DNA of 64,000 nucleotides, taken from positions 338,910 to 402,909 of the forward strand of contig NZ_AYWX01000001.1 of the NCBI RefSeq assembly GCF_000502875.1, read 5' to 3'. The position numbers and the translations under genes were made by a program. This stretch comes from Mesorhizobium sp. L2C084A000 (lineage in GTDB: Bacteria > Pseudomonadota > Alphaproteobacteria > Rhizobiales > Rhizobiaceae). Below, one piece after another: positions 29,902-39,139 of this stretch; positions within the stretch are counted from its first letter, which is position 1, and the number at the start of each line of letters is the position of its first letter. The notes beneath the pieces were generated by a model. That model was given only the letters and a program-made list of their open reading frames with translations, searched no databases and was not told the origin of the DNA.

Positions 29902-30699
29902 ATGAGCGAGGCAACCAAACGGCAACGGGAAACCCGCGCGCCGGTTCTGACGGCAAGAAATGTCGTCAGGCGGTTCGGCGGCCTTGTCGCCGTCAACGAC
30001 GTCTCGTTTGACGTCAAGGCCGGAGAAATCCTCGGCCTGATCGGCCCCAACGGCGCCGGCAAGACAACGATGTTCGATCTGCTCGCCGGCAGCATCCTGC
30101 CAACCAGCGGCGAGATCCTTGTCAACGGCACGCCTGTCTCGGGCGAAGCCGCGCATCTGCGCATCGGCCGTGGCCTTGGCCGCACCTTCCAGATCCCGCG
30201 CCCGCTGCCCAATCTGACGTTGATCGAAAACATCATGCTGGCCGCACAGGGCCAGACCGGCGAAAAGCTGCTCGCCAACTTCGTCACGCCATGGCGCGTC
30301 GCTGCTCAGGAAAGAGCCGCCAGGGCAAAGGCGCTCGAACTGCTGCAGCTGGTCACCCTCACCCACCTCGCGCACGAGCCGGCGCGTGTGCTTTCCGGCG
30401 GCCAGCGCAAGCTGCTCGAACTCGCCCGCGTCATGATGGCCGACCCGGCGATCATCCTGCTCGACGAACCGGCGGCCGGCGTCAACGCGACGCTGCTCGA
30501 AGTCATCATCGACCGCATCCGCGACATCAATGCGCGCGGCATCACCTTCCTGCTGATCGAGCACAATATCGACATGGTGACGCGGCTCTGCCATCGCGTC
30601 CTCGTCATGGCGAGCGGCCAGCTGCTCAGCGAAGGCACGGCCGAAGAGGTCGCTCGCGACCCGCGTGTCATCGAGGCCTATCTCGGAGGCGCGGTATGA
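29902..30699 (+). CDS. LIV-type ABC transporter ATP-binding protein (LivG-like)
   Basis: A 265-residue ATPase. Walker [10 protein letters not shown] is at 48-56, signature LSGGQRK lies near residue 163, and Walker [11 protein letters not shown] follows. The [17 protein letters not shown] segment is characteristic of LivG. GAGGG precedes the ATG. It is the first gene of the plus-strand operon and overlaps the second ATPase gene by 4 bp. It pairs with the binding protein encoded at 25420-26679. Confidence 0.93.
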   Translation: MSEATKRQRETRAPVLTARNVVRRFGGLVAVNDVSFDVKAGEILGLIGPNGAGKTTMFDLLAGSILPTSGEILVNGTPVSGEAAHLRIGRGLGRTFQIPRPLPNLTLIENIMLAAQGQTGEKLLANFVTPWRVAAQERAARAKALELLQLVTLTHLAHEPARVLSGGQRKLLELARVMMADPAIILLDEPAAGVNATLLEVIIDRIRDINARGITFLLIEHNIDMVTRLCHRVLVMASGQLLSEGTAEEVARDPRVIEAYLGGAV

Positions 30700-31445
30700 G
30701 CGAAACCGTCCTCGATGTCCGTGACCTCGAAGCCGGTTACGAGCCCGGCGTGCCGATCGTGCGCGGCGCCTCGATCACCGTCAAAAAGAGTGAGATCGTC
30801 GTCGTCCTTGGCCCCAACGGCGCCGGCAAGTCAAGCTTCATCAAGGCCATCGCCGGCCTCGTCCCGATCACCGGTGGCACGGTGTTTCTGGACGGCAAGG
30901 ACATCACTGCCGCGCCTGCCCACACGATGGTGCGGCTTGGACTGGCCTTCGTGCCGCAGACCGAAAACATCTTCCCGCTGATGTCGGTCGAGGACAATCT
31001 CAGAGTTGCCTGCGGCATCCTCGAGCGGCGCGAGATTCCTACGCGCATCGAGGAAATGTATTCGGCCTTCCCCGACCTCGTCCGCCAGCGGCGGACCGCC
31101 GCCGGCAATTTGTCGGGCGGACAGCGGCAGATGCTGGCCGTCGCACGGGCACTGATCGTCCATCCCAAGGTGCTGGTGCTCGACGAGCCGTCGGCCGGCC
31201 TGTCGCCTAAATTCGTCTCGATGGTGTTCGAGATGCTGGCCGGTATCCGCAAGTCCGGCGTCACCATCCTGCTGGTCGAGCAGAATGCCAAGGCAGCGCT
31301 CGCCATCGGCGACCGCGCCTATGTGCTGGTCGAGGGCAAGGACCGACACGAGGGCGTCGCCTCCGAACTGTGGAACGATCCGGTGGTTGCCGAACTCTAT
31401 CTTGGCCAACGCCCCCGTAGCGCCGACACAGGAGGTGCGGCATGA
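30696..31445 (+). CDS. LIV-type ABC transporter ATP-binding protein (LivF-like)
   Basis: A 249-residue ATPase with Walker A GPNGAGKSS (39-47), the LivF-type ENIFPLMSVEDNLRV segment, signature LSGGQRQ and Walker B VLVLDEPSAGLSP. It starts by a 4-bp overlap with the LivG-like gene and overlaps the LivH-like gene by 4 bp. A heterodimer with the LivG-like ATPase would drive the importer. Confidence 0.93.
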   Translation: MSETVLDVRDLEAGYEPGVPIVRGASITVKKSEIVVVLGPNGAGKSSFIKAIAGLVPITGGTVFLDGKDITAAPAHTMVRLGLAFVPQTENIFPLMSVEDNLRVACGILERREIPTRIEEMYSAFPDLVRQRRTAAGNLSGGQRQMLAVARALIVHPKVLVLDEPSAGLSPKFVSMVFEMLAGIRKSGVTILLVEQNAKAALAIGDRAYVLVEGKDRHEGVASELWNDPVVAELYLGQRPRSADTGGAA

Positions 31446-32350
31446 GCCTGCAATTTGTCGTCGACGGGCTGCTGACGGGTTCGATGATCGGCCTTGGCGC
31501 CATCGGCGTGACGCTCACCTATTCGATCCTGCGCTTCTCGAACTTTGCCCATGGCGACTTCATGGCCTGGGGCACCTATGCGACGCTGGCCGTCGTCAGC
31601 GCCATCGGCGCGACAGTCGGCAAGGTGGCACCGATCGCGCCGCTATCCTTCGGCTGGCCGCTGATTGTCGCACTGGTCATCGGCATGGCATTCACCGCTT
31701 TGCTGGCACTGCTGCTCGACAAGGTTCTGTTCGCGCGGCTGCGCTCGCAAGGCCAGGCCATCATCGTGGTGATGGCGAGCTTCGGCGCCTCGATGGCGCT
31801 GAGAAGCCTGCTCGAATTCACCTTCACCTCGCGGCCGACCTATTTCAGCCGGGCGATCCAGATCGCCATGCCGGTCGGCTTCGGCATCCGTATTACACCC
31901 GATCAGATCGCGCTTTTGCTGTTGACCGCCGTGCTGGTGCTCGGCGTGCATCTGTTGATGACGCGCACGCAGACCGGCCGCTCGATGCAGGCCCTGAGCC
32001 AGAACGCGGCACTGGCCCGCATCGTCGGCATCGACGTCGCCAGCGTGGTGCGCGTCACCTGGGTCATCGGCGGGGCGCTCGCCTGCGTCGCCGGAGTGAT
32101 GATCGGCATTCTGGTGCAGATCCGCCCGTTCATGGGCTTCGACATGCTGTTGCCGATGTTCGCCGCCGCCATTCTCGGCGGCATCGGCAGCATCCCCGGC
32201 GCTGTGCTCGGCGGCCTGATCATCGGGCTCGCCGAAGCCGGTGCCGTGCAATTGATCGGCGCCGAATGGCGCGCCGCCGTCTCCTTCATCATCCTGATGG
32301 CGGTGCTGTTCGTGCGGCCGATCGGCCTGTTTGGTGTGAGGGAACGCTGA
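31442..32350 (+). CDS. LIV-type ABC transporter permease (LivH-like)
   Basis: A 302-residue inner-membrane permease of the LivH group with about eight hydrophobic segments. The start VDGLLTGSMIGLGAIGVTLTY and NFAHGDFMAWG are typical. The EAA-like loop is SQNAALARIVGIDVASVVR. It begins within the stop of livF-like and its stop shares one base with the livM-like start. Confidence 0.93.
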   Translation: MSLQFVVDGLLTGSMIGLGAIGVTLTYSILRFSNFAHGDFMAWGTYATLAVVSAIGATVGKVAPIAPLSFGWPLIVALVIGMAFTALLALLLDKVLFARLRSQGQAIIVVMASFGASMALRSLLEFTFTSRPTYFSRAIQIAMPVGFGIRITPDQIALLLLTAVLVLGVHLLMTRTQTGRSMQALSQNAALARIVGIDVASVVRVTWVIGGALACVAGVMIGILVQIRPFMGFDMLLPMFAAAILGGIGSIPGAVLGGLIIGLAEAGAVQLIGAEWRAAVSFIILMAVLFVRPIGLFGVRER

Positions 32351-33330
32351 TGGACCTGCTCGGCTACGGCGCCTTCTTCCTGACCACCGCGCTGATCTTC
32401 TCGCTGGTCACGCTGGGGCTCAATTTGCAGTGGGGCCTGACCGGGCTGTTCAATGTCGGCCTCGCCGGCTTCGTTGCCATCGGTGCCTACACATCCGCGC
32501 TGCTGACGACGCCGGACGATGCTGCGCGGCTCGGCGGCTTCGGCCTGCCGATCCTTGTCGGCTGGCTCGGCGCCATGGTCGTCGGCGGCATCGCCGCAGC
32601 GCTTACCGGCATGGCGACGCTGCGGTTGCGATCCGACTATCTGGCGATCACCACCTTCGGCGTCGCCGTGGTGGTGCAACTGGTCGCGCTCAATGCGCAG
32701 AAGCTGACGGGCGGCCCGTTCGGCATCGGCTTCATCCCGCGCCCGTTCGGCAGCCTTGCCGAGACGCCGCTGCTGTTCAACCTGTCGAACCTTGCCGTGG
32801 TCTCGGTCGTCACGCTGATCGCCTATCTCGCCTTGGAGCATTTGTCGCGCAGCCCATGGGGGCGGGTTTTGAAAGCGCTACGGGAGGATGAGCGGGCGGC
32901 GATTTCACTGGGCAAGAGCGCGCGTTTCTATCGCGTCCAGGCCTTTGCCGTCGGCGGCGCCATCATGGCGCTGGCCGGCGCGCTGCAGGCGCATTTCACC
33001 GGCTTCATCGCGCCGGACAATTATTTGCCGATCCTGACCTTCCAGGTCTGGGTGATGCTGATCGTCGGCGGCTCGGGCAGTAATCTTGGCGCCGTCATCG
33101 GCAGCATCCTGGTGTGGGCGATATGGGCCGGATCGGGCACGCTGACCAGCATCCTGTTCCCGCCGGAACAGCAGGCTCGCGCCGCCGCGCTGCAGATCGC
33201 CGCCATCGGCGTCATGCTCTGCGTCATCCTGCTGATCCGGCCGAACGGCCTGTTCGGCGACAGGCCGCGGCGGCGCCGCTTCAGCAAGCGGGCGAAGATC
33301 GCTGCGGGCGAGAGCAGTTCCGGCTCATGA
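32350..33330 (+). CDS. LIV-type ABC transporter permease (LivM-like)
   Basis: A 326-residue LivM-type permease with eight to ten hydrophobic segments and the signatures LNLQWGLTGLFNVGLAGF and REDERAAISLGKSARFYR (ATPase-contact loop). It starts at the TGATG stop/start overlap with the LivH-like gene. Its stop overlaps the start of the FAD oxidase by 4 bp, which ties the oxidase to the importer. Confidence 0.93.
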   Translation: MDLLGYGAFFLTTALIFSLVTLGLNLQWGLTGLFNVGLAGFVAIGAYTSALLTTPDDAARLGGFGLPILVGWLGAMVVGGIAAALTGMATLRLRSDYLAITTFGVAVVVQLVALNAQKLTGGPFGIGFIPRPFGSLAETPLLFNLSNLAVVSVVTLIAYLALEHLSRSPWGRVLKALREDERAAISLGKSARFYRVQAFAVGGAIMALAGALQAHFTGFIAPDNYLPILTFQVWVMLIVGGSGSNLGAVIGSILVWAIWAGSGTLTSILFPPEQQARAAALQIAAIGVMLCVILLIRPNGLFGDRPRRRRFSKRAKIAAGESSSGS

Positions 33331-34631
33331 ATGCCGTGATCCGGCAGGAGGCACAAGGCGCTTCGCTCTGGCATGCCGTCAGCGGTAGCCGCCGCGAGCG
33401 GCCGGCGCTGCAAGGTGGGCTCAATGTCGACCTGGCCATTGTCGGCGGCGGCTTTTCCGGCCTTTCAACCGCGCTGCACGCCGCCGGGAAAGGCCTTTCC
33501 GTCGCCGTTCTCGAAGCCGAATTCATCGCCTGGGGCGCGACCGGCAGGAATGCGGGATTTGTCGTGCCGAACTTCGCCAAGATGGACCCGGCCGACATAC
33601 TGGCCCATCTCGGACCGTCGCGCGGCGAAAGGCTGATCGATTTCGCCGCCGGCAGCGCCGACCTGGTCTTCCGCCTGATCCGGCAGCACGGCATCGACTG
33701 CGACGCCGTGCAGAACGGATGGATCCAGCCAGCGCATTCGCCTGCCGCCTTCGAGAAGGTCAAGTCACGTGCCGGGCAATGGGCACAGCGTGGCCGGCCG
33801 GCTGTCACATTGGATCGGCAGGATGTCGAAGCCCTGACGGGAGTGCCAGGTTATGTCGGTGGCTGGATGGATCGTTGCGGCGGCGTGCTCAATCCGGTCG
33901 CCTATGCGCGCGGGCTCGCCGATGCGGCGGAGAAGGCCGGCGCGAAGATCTTCGAGCAGACGCGCGTCACCTCGGTTGATCGCATAGCCGATGGCTGGGT
34001 GCTGAAAACGCCGGTGGGATCGGTACGCGCCGCAAAGGTGCTGATCGCCACCAACGCCTATGGCTGGTCCCTCAACCCGTCATTGCAGCGAACCTATTTC
34101 CCGCTCAAGGTTTTCCAAATCGCCACGGCGCCGCTGCCGCCCGAAATCCGCGCGCGCCTGTTACCCGGTGGGCAAGGTGTCGGCGACACCAGGCGCAATC
34201 TGTTCACATTCCGCTTCGACGCCGAAAACCGGCTGATCAGCGGCGGCATGCATATCCTTGGCGCCGGTGCGGATACGCGCGTACCGCAGACGATCTGGCG
34301 AAGGCTTGGCCGGCATCTCGGTCTGCCCGATCTCCCGCCGCTTGCCTACAGCTGGTCGGGAATGGCGGCGGTCGAACCGGATTTCCTGCCGCACCTGATC
34401 GACCTCGGTCCGGGCCTGATCGCCGGACGCGCCTGCAACGGCCGCGGCATCGCCATGACCACAGCGATGGGCAAGGTGCTGGCCGACTGGGCCGCTGGAG
34501 CCGAGGCCCGCGACCTGCCGCTGCCCTTCGCGCCACCGGCGCCTATCCCGTTCCATGCCTTGCTGCGGCATGCGCCCAACATGCTGCTCGGCTGGAGCAT
34601 GCTGCGCGACCGGCTGGACGGGACGAGCTAG
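33327..34631 (+). CDS. FAD-dependent amine/amino-acid oxidoreductase (DadA-like)
   Basis: A 434-residue D-amino-acid-oxidase-fold flavoprotein. The FAD motif VGGGFSG is at 39-45, GATGRNAGFVVPNF marks the YgaF/PuuB-like gamma-glutamylputrescine oxidase group, and a late GRACNGRGIAMTTAMG segment binds the flavin. Expected chemistry is oxidation of an amine or imino acid to an imine with reduction of FAD. Translational coupling to LivM suggests that it acts on the imported compound or a close product. It ends 8 bp before the convergent second GntR gene. Confidence 0.87.
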   Translation: MNAVIRQEAQGASLWHAVSGSRRERPALQGGLNVDLAIVGGGFSGLSTALHAAGKGLSVAVLEAEFIAWGATGRNAGFVVPNFAKMDPADILAHLGPSRGERLIDFAAGSADLVFRLIRQHGIDCDAVQNGWIQPAHSPAAFEKVKSRAGQWAQRGRPAVTLDRQDVEALTGVPGYVGGWMDRCGGVLNPVAYARGLADAAEKAGAKIFEQTRVTSVDRIADGWVLKTPVGSVRAAKVLIATNAYGWSLNPSLQRTYFPLKVFQIATAPLPPEIRARLLPGGQGVGDTRRNLFTFRFDAENRLISGGMHILGAGADTRVPQTIWRRLGRHLGLPDLPPLAYSWSGMAAVEPDFLPHLIDLGPGLIAGRACNGRGIAMTTAMGKVLADWAAGAEARDLPLPFAPPAPIPFHALLRHAPNMLLGWSMLRDRLDGTS

Positions 34632-34639
34632 GCCGACGG

Positions 34640-35296
34640 CTACCTGGCAGCGTCAAGGTTTGCAGATAATACGGCGGCCGCCACGGCGATGTCCTCTTCT
34701 ATGAAAGTCCGCACAGTGGGACCGCTGCGCCGCTCCAGCGCGGCGACGATCTTGCGATGCGCGTCGTTGGACTGCGGGATGTAGCGATCGGCCTGCATCA
34801 GCAGCTTGAGATAAGGCCCAACCCGCCCCCAGAGGTCGCGGATCATGTTGAGCAGGATCGGCGCGCCGGCATGCTGGTAGATGGCGAAGTGGAACGCCTC
34901 GTTCAACGAGAGATAGGCCCTGGCGTCGCCGGCCTCGATGGCACGCTGCATGCCGGCGAGCGTCGCCTGTATGTCAGCCAGTCCGCTTTCGCTCATCCTG
35001 GTCGCCGCCATCTCGCCCGCCAGTCCCTCGACGGCGATACGGATGCGCGTCAGTTCCTCGAAGGCGGGCGCGGACAGCAACGGCACGATGACCGAGCGGT
35101 TGTTCTGCATCTCGAGCAGTCGCTCGGCGACAAGCCGCTGCAGCGCCTCGCGGATTGGCGTCGTCGAGATGCCGAACGTTTCGGCGAGCTTGCGGATGAC
35201 CAGCGTCTGCCCCGGGCTGAAGCCGCCTGAAATCAACTCCTGCTTGAGCGCGCCATAGGCGCGGTCATTCAGGGTTTGATGTTCGAGCTTCAGCAT
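34640..35296 (-). CDS. GntR-family regulator, FCD subfamily
   Basis: A 218-residue regulator with a winged helix (about 10-75, including TFGISTTPIREALQRLVAERLLEMQ) and an FCD domain (AFHFAIYQHAGAP). ATG 35296 begins the conserved domain; 25 further in-frame codons upstream run into the aminotransferase gene. It is the last gene of the M20-kinase-phospholyase operon, 13 bp after the aminotransferase, and likely controls that operon. Confidence 0.9.
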   Translation of the reverse strand: MLKLEHQTLNDRAYGALKQELISGGFSPGQTLVIRKLAETFGISTTPIREALQRLVAERLLEMQNNRSVIVPLLSAPAFEELTRIRIAVEGLAGEMAATRMSESGLADIQATLAGMQRAIEAGDARAYLSLNEAFHFAIYQHAGAPILLNMIRDLWGRVGPYLKLLMQADRYIPQSNDAHRKIVAALERRSGPTVRTFIEEDIAVAAAVLSANLDAAR

Positions 35297-35309
35297 GCGT
35301 TCGGCCCGA

Positions 35310-36620
35310 TCACCAGTTCGACAGCGCGCGATCGAGCGTCTCGGCCAGTTGCTCGGCATTGTCCCTGGCAAACGGCAGTGGCGGCCTCATCTTCAGCACA
35401 TTGCCGCGCGGACCGCAGGACGAGATCAGCACGCCGTCCTCGCGCATGGCTTCGACGACCGCCGATGTCTTGGTGGCGGCCAGCGCCTCGTCACCGTCCG
35501 CCGTCAGCTCGACACCGAAATAGAGGCCGTTATGCCTGATATCGGCGACCGCGCCATGCCGGCTCTGCAGGGTGCGCAGCAGTTCACTCGTATACGCGCC
35601 GACATTGCGCGCATTCTCGATCAGCCCCTCGCCCTCGATCACCGCCAGCACGGCGAGACCGACGGCGGCAGCAACCGGATTGCCGCCGAAAGTGTTGAAA
35701 TAACCGGTGTTCGAGCCGAACGAAGCGACTAGCTGCGGCCGCACGAGCACGGCGCCCATCGGGTGTCCATCGCCGATCGGCTTGCCCATCGTGACGATGT
35801 CGGGCTCGATGCCATAATTGGCGAAACCCCACATGCCTTGGCCAAGCCGGCCGAAGCCGGACTGGACCTCATCGGCGATGACGATGCCGCCGGCCTTTCT
35901 GACGTGATCCACCGCCTCGCGCATCACCGCCGCATCGGGAAAGAAGATGCCGTCGCTGGAAAAGGCCGAGTCGAGAAGGAGTGCGGCCGGCTTGATATCT
36001 TTTACGCGCATGTCCTCGATGGCGGCGGCGACATTTTTTGCGAAAACATTCGCGGCCCGGCCATGGTCGCGGAACGTGTCCGGCGCCGACACGGTGCGGT
36101 GCTGCGCGCGCACGCCCTTTGCTCCGACCGCCGCCGGCGACAGTTGCGCCGTCGCGATGGTGGCGCCGTGATAAGCGAAGTCGGTGATGATCACGCCGGT
36201 GCCGCCGCTGGAATGCTGGGCGATGCGGATGGCGAGGTCGTTGGCCTCGCTTCCGGTGCAGGTGAACATGGCGTGGCCAAGATGGGCCGGAACGGTGCCG
36301 AGCAGTTTTTCCGCGTAATCGAGGATGATCTCGCTGAGATAGCGCGTGTGGGTGTTGAGCGTGGCGGCCTGTCCGGACAGCGCCTCGACAACGCGCGGGT
36401 GGCAGTGGCCGACCGAGGCGACGTTGTTATAGGCGTCGAGGAATTTACGGCCCTGGGCATCGTAGAGCCACACACCGCTGCCGCGCACCAGATGAATAGG
36501 GTTGCGGTAGAAGGCGCGATAGGTCGGCCCAAGCAGCCTGGCGCGGCGTTCAAGCAGCGCGCGCTCCGATGCAGCCGCGTCGGCATTTGAAGGATATGGC
36601 GAGGACTGGGACACGAGCAT
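35310..36620 (-). CDS. Class III PLP enzyme, AGXT2L-type phospho-lyase candidate
   Basis: A 436-residue class III aminotransferase-fold protein. Asp250 (IADEVQSGFGR) and Lys280 bind PLP. The lysine lies in TMGKPIGDGHPMGA, the version found in ethanolamine-phosphate and 5-phosphohydroxylysine phospho-lyases (AGXT2L1/AGXT2L2), not the KGIGGG form of common omega-aminotransferases. It directly follows an APH-fold kinase related to hydroxylysine kinase, with no bases between stop and start. Kinase then phospho-lyase would convert a hydroxyl-amine to an aldehyde plus phosphate and ammonia. Plain transaminase activity remains an alternative. Confidence 0.85.
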   Translation of the reverse strand: MLVSQSSPYPSNADAAASERALLERRARLLGPTYRAFYRNPIHLVRGSGVWLYDAQGRKFLDAYNNVASVGHCHPRVVEALSGQAATLNTHTRYLSEIILDYAEKLLGTVPAHLGHAMFTCTGSEANDLAIRIAQHSSGGTGVIITDFAYHGATIATAQLSPAAVGAKGVRAQHRTVSAPDTFRDHGRAANVFAKNVAAAIEDMRVKDIKPAALLLDSAFSSDGIFFPDAAVMREAVDHVRKAGGIVIADEVQSGFGRLGQGMWGFANYGIEPDIVTMGKPIGDGHPMGAVLVRPQLVASFGSNTGYFNTFGGNPVAAAVGLAVLAVIEGEGLIENARNVGAYTSELLRTLQSRHGAVADIRHNGLYFGVELTADGDEALAATKTSAVVEAMREDGVLISSCGPRGNVLKMRPPLPFARDNAEQLAETLDRALSNW

Positions 36621-37679
36621 TTACTCCGGATTGGAATGGTCGAGAAAATAGCGGCGGGCATCGGTGGATGACAGACCATCCAGCTTTTCGAGCGAGGCCC
36701 AGACCTCGGTGGCGAGGCGCAGCACATAGTCGCGCTTGGCCGGGAAGCGCTCGGCCTGCCAACTGGCGATGTTGACGATGAGCGCAAGCCGGGCACGGAT
36801 CAGATCGAAGAGAATGCCGATCTCTTCCTCCTCCAGCAGCTGAACCGATTGATAGCCGGCGACGAAGCGCGCGGCCGGCGCCAACGGATGGCCTTGCGCC
36901 GGCCAGCGATAGACGGCGCCGATGGCGAGGTCGCAGATCAGCGGCGAATGGATCATGTCGCCGAAATCGAGGATGCCGCTGACGACCTCCGGCCGCGACG
37001 CGTCCATCACCACATTGTAGGAGTTCATGTCGTTGTGGACGATCTGGGCGCGCAGGGTCGGAATGATTGGCGCCGCATGCTGCTCGAAGGAGTCGATCGC
37101 GCGCTCGACCATCGCCCTCCGGCCCGGATCAGTGATGTGCACCGTCATCGGTCGTATCTTGGCGACCTTGCGGATATCCCAGAGCAGGTCGCTGCCGGCG
37201 GCCGGGTGGAAGAAACCGCGCAGCGCCCGGCCAAGGCGGGCGAGGAAGATCCCGAGATTGCGATCCTGCGCATCGGAAGTCGGCGAGCGCGACAGCAGCT
37301 GACCGGGCAGATAAGTCACCAGCCGGACGATGCGCGGTGCCGATCCACCAACACTGGCCGTAAATTGCGCTTCGCCCTCAAGGCTTTTGCGCACCGAGGG
37401 AACCGGCAAGGTGGGGTCGACTGCAAGGATGTGGTCGAGCGCCTTGTTCTGGAAGTCGGTGAAGCCGGCCTCTTCCGCCGGATGGGAAACCTTGAGGACG
37501 AACTCGCCCTCGCCGTCGGTCTGGATGTGGAAGTTATGGTCGCGTTCGCCAGGCAATGGACGCGCGGTGCCGGTCAGCCCGTAGTGCCGGCGCACGATGG
37601 CAAGCGCGTCGGTCGTCGAGACATGGGGCGCGTCCTCGGCGAGCGTTTCGCCGAAAGCATCGGGGACGGCTGCATTCAT
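36621..37679 (-). CDS. APH-fold kinase, hydroxylysine kinase-like
   Basis: A 352-residue aminoglycoside phosphotransferase-fold kinase. Lys63 (FVLKV) is the ATP lysine, Asp217 in VHNDMNSYNVV is the catalytic base and DFG at 238-240 binds magnesium. The GERDHNFHI start and GILDFGDMIHSPLICDLAI resemble AGPHD1, the hydroxylysine kinase, more than antibiotic-resistance enzymes. It overlaps the M20 gene by 4 bp and abuts the phospho-lyase gene. The likely job is phosphorylating a hydroxyl group on an amino compound released by the deacylase (inference). Confidence 0.85.
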   Translation of the reverse strand: MNAAVPDAFGETLAEDAPHVSTTDALAIVRRHYGLTGTARPLPGERDHNFHIQTDGEGEFVLKVSHPAEEAGFTDFQNKALDHILAVDPTLPVPSVRKSLEGEAQFTASVGGSAPRIVRLVTYLPGQLLSRSPTSDAQDRNLGIFLARLGRALRGFFHPAAGSDLLWDIRKVAKIRPMTVHITDPGRRAMVERAIDSFEQHAAPIIPTLRAQIVHNDMNSYNVVMDASRPEVVSGILDFGDMIHSPLICDLAIGAVYRWPAQGHPLAPAARFVAGYQSVQLLEEEEIGILFDLIRARLALIVNIASWQAERFPAKRDYVLRLATEVWASLEKLDGLSSTDARRYFLDHSNPE

Positions 37680-38971
37680 GGCTTGGCCTCAATAGGTTCG
37701 AGGCCGCACCAGTCGGCGATGAACAGCGCGATCGTCTGGGTGACCTTGCGCACCGAGTCGAGATCGACGGCCTCGTCATAGCCGTGCGGCATGCGGCAGA
37801 TCGGGCCGTAGACGATCGCCGGCGTTTCAGCATAGAGGCCGAAGAAGCGCGCATCAGTGGTCGCCGAGGTGACGTGCTCCGTCAGCGGCTCGCCCCACAC
37901 GGCGGTGTGGCTGCGGCGCAGCACCGCTTCCATCTCGTCGGCGCCTTCCAGCACATAGCCCTCGGCCATGAAGCCGTTGTAGGTCATCATCGGTGGGCGA
38001 TTGGCCAGGAACGGATCGGCACGCGCCGCTTCGGCGATACAGGCCTCAAGCTCGGCCCTGGCGTCTTCGAGCCTCTGGCCGGGATAGGTGGCGACGCGCA
38101 TCTCGAAGACACAGCGCGCCGGAACGCTCGATGTCCATTCGCCCCCTTCGATCTTGCCGAGATTGAAGCGGATCGGGTGCGGGTGATCATGGAAATGCTT
38201 GTCGTCGACCTTGCGCGCGTTCCAGACGATTTCGAGCTGCTTCAGCGCCTGGATGATGACAAATGCCTTTTCGATGGCATTGGCCCCGGCAGAAAATGCA
38301 CCCGACGCATGCTGGGGATCGCCGTCGACCTCGACCCGGAACCAGATCGGCCCGACCTGCGCCCGCATCAGCCTCGGCTCCAGCGGTTCGGGAATGAAGG
38401 CGGCGTCGGCGCGGTAGCCGCGCTGCAGACAGGCAAGCGCGCCATTGCCGGTGCATTCTTCCTCGACCACCGACTGGAGATACAAGTTCGCGGCCGGCTG
38501 ATAGCCAAGGCTGCGCAATGCGGCCAGCGCATAGAGGCAGGCGGACAGGCCGGCCTTCATGTCGCCGGCGCCGCGGCCATGCATCCAGCCGTCCTCGATC
38601 ACCGGATCGTAGGGATCGCGCACCCAGCGGTCGAGTGGCCCTGTCGGCACGACATCGATATGGCCGTTGAGGATCAGCGAGCGGCCGGTCGCGTTTCGCG
38701 GCGTATGCGTGGCAACGACATTGAAGGCGTCGTCATAAGAAACTGCCACGGGTGAAAAACCCGGCAGGTCGCGAATCGCATCGACATCGACGCGCCACAT
38801 GTCGACGGCATAGCCGTCAGCCTCAAAGGCAGCCGCCATGTACGATTGTGCGGCATGTTCCTCACCACGCTGCGAAGGAAAACGCACGAGGTCTTGCAGA
38901 AACGCTACCTGCCGCGCGAAGCCGCCATCGACCGCGCTGAGAATGGCCTCGTCCGCAATCCGCTCAGGCAT
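37676..38971 (-). CDS. M20-family metallopeptidase / amidohydrolase (ArgE/DapE type)
   Basis: A 431-residue zinc-dependent amide hydrolase. Metal-site residues are visible: His104 and Asp106 in NGHIDVVP, Asp137 in GAGDMKAG and the EEE group at 170-172. It has both a catalytic and a lid (dimerisation) domain and full ArgE/DapE length. It is the first gene of the operon with kinase and phospho-lyase, which implies removal of an N-acyl group before phosphorylation. The substrate is unknown. Confidence 0.9.
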   Translation of the reverse strand: MPERIADEAILSAVDGGFARQVAFLQDLVRFPSQRGEEHAAQSYMAAAFEADGYAVDMWRVDVDAIRDLPGFSPVAVSYDDAFNVVATHTPRNATGRSLILNGHIDVVPTGPLDRWVRDPYDPVIEDGWMHGRGAGDMKAGLSACLYALAALRSLGYQPAANLYLQSVVEEECTGNGALACLQRGYRADAAFIPEPLEPRLMRAQVGPIWFRVEVDGDPQHASGAFSAGANAIEKAFVIIQALKQLEIVWNARKVDDKHFHDHPHPIRFNLGKIEGGEWTSSVPARCVFEMRVATYPGQRLEDARAELEACIAEAARADPFLANRPPMMTYNGFMAEGYVLEGADEMEAVLRRSHTAVWGEPLTEHVTSATTDARFFGLYAETPAIVYGPICRMPHGYDEAVDLDSVRKVTQTIALFIADWCGLEPIEAKP

Positions 38972-39000
38972 TATGTTTCACTTTCATCTGAATGGTGTAT

Positions 39001-39013
39001 CATATCTCATATG
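39001..39013. promoter_or_regulatory. CATAT-CTC-ATATG inverted repeat, candidate GntR operator
   Basis: A 5-bp perfect inverted repeat with a 3-bp spacer lies 30 bp upstream of the M20 gene start, in an AT-rich patch between divergent M20 and GNAT genes. A related TCATATGA palindrome lies at the start of the first FCD regulator (17060-17067). It is a plausible site for the FCD regulator at the end of this operon. Confidence 0.35.
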
Positions 39014-39139
39014 CCATTTCTGTGAAATGCAAGAGGCATACGCGCCAAACTTTCAGTCCAGGACTTGCCGTTCAATGCTGCCATGGTCTGGGGAGTTGGC
39101 ATCGGATGCAGCAAGCCGATACTGCTATCTCTGGAAGAC

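Noticed and set aside
36621-37679. Aminoglycoside-resistance kinase
   Set aside because: The APH fold is shared, but the motifs and the phospho-lyase and deacylase neighbours fit hydroxylysine kinase-like metabolism.
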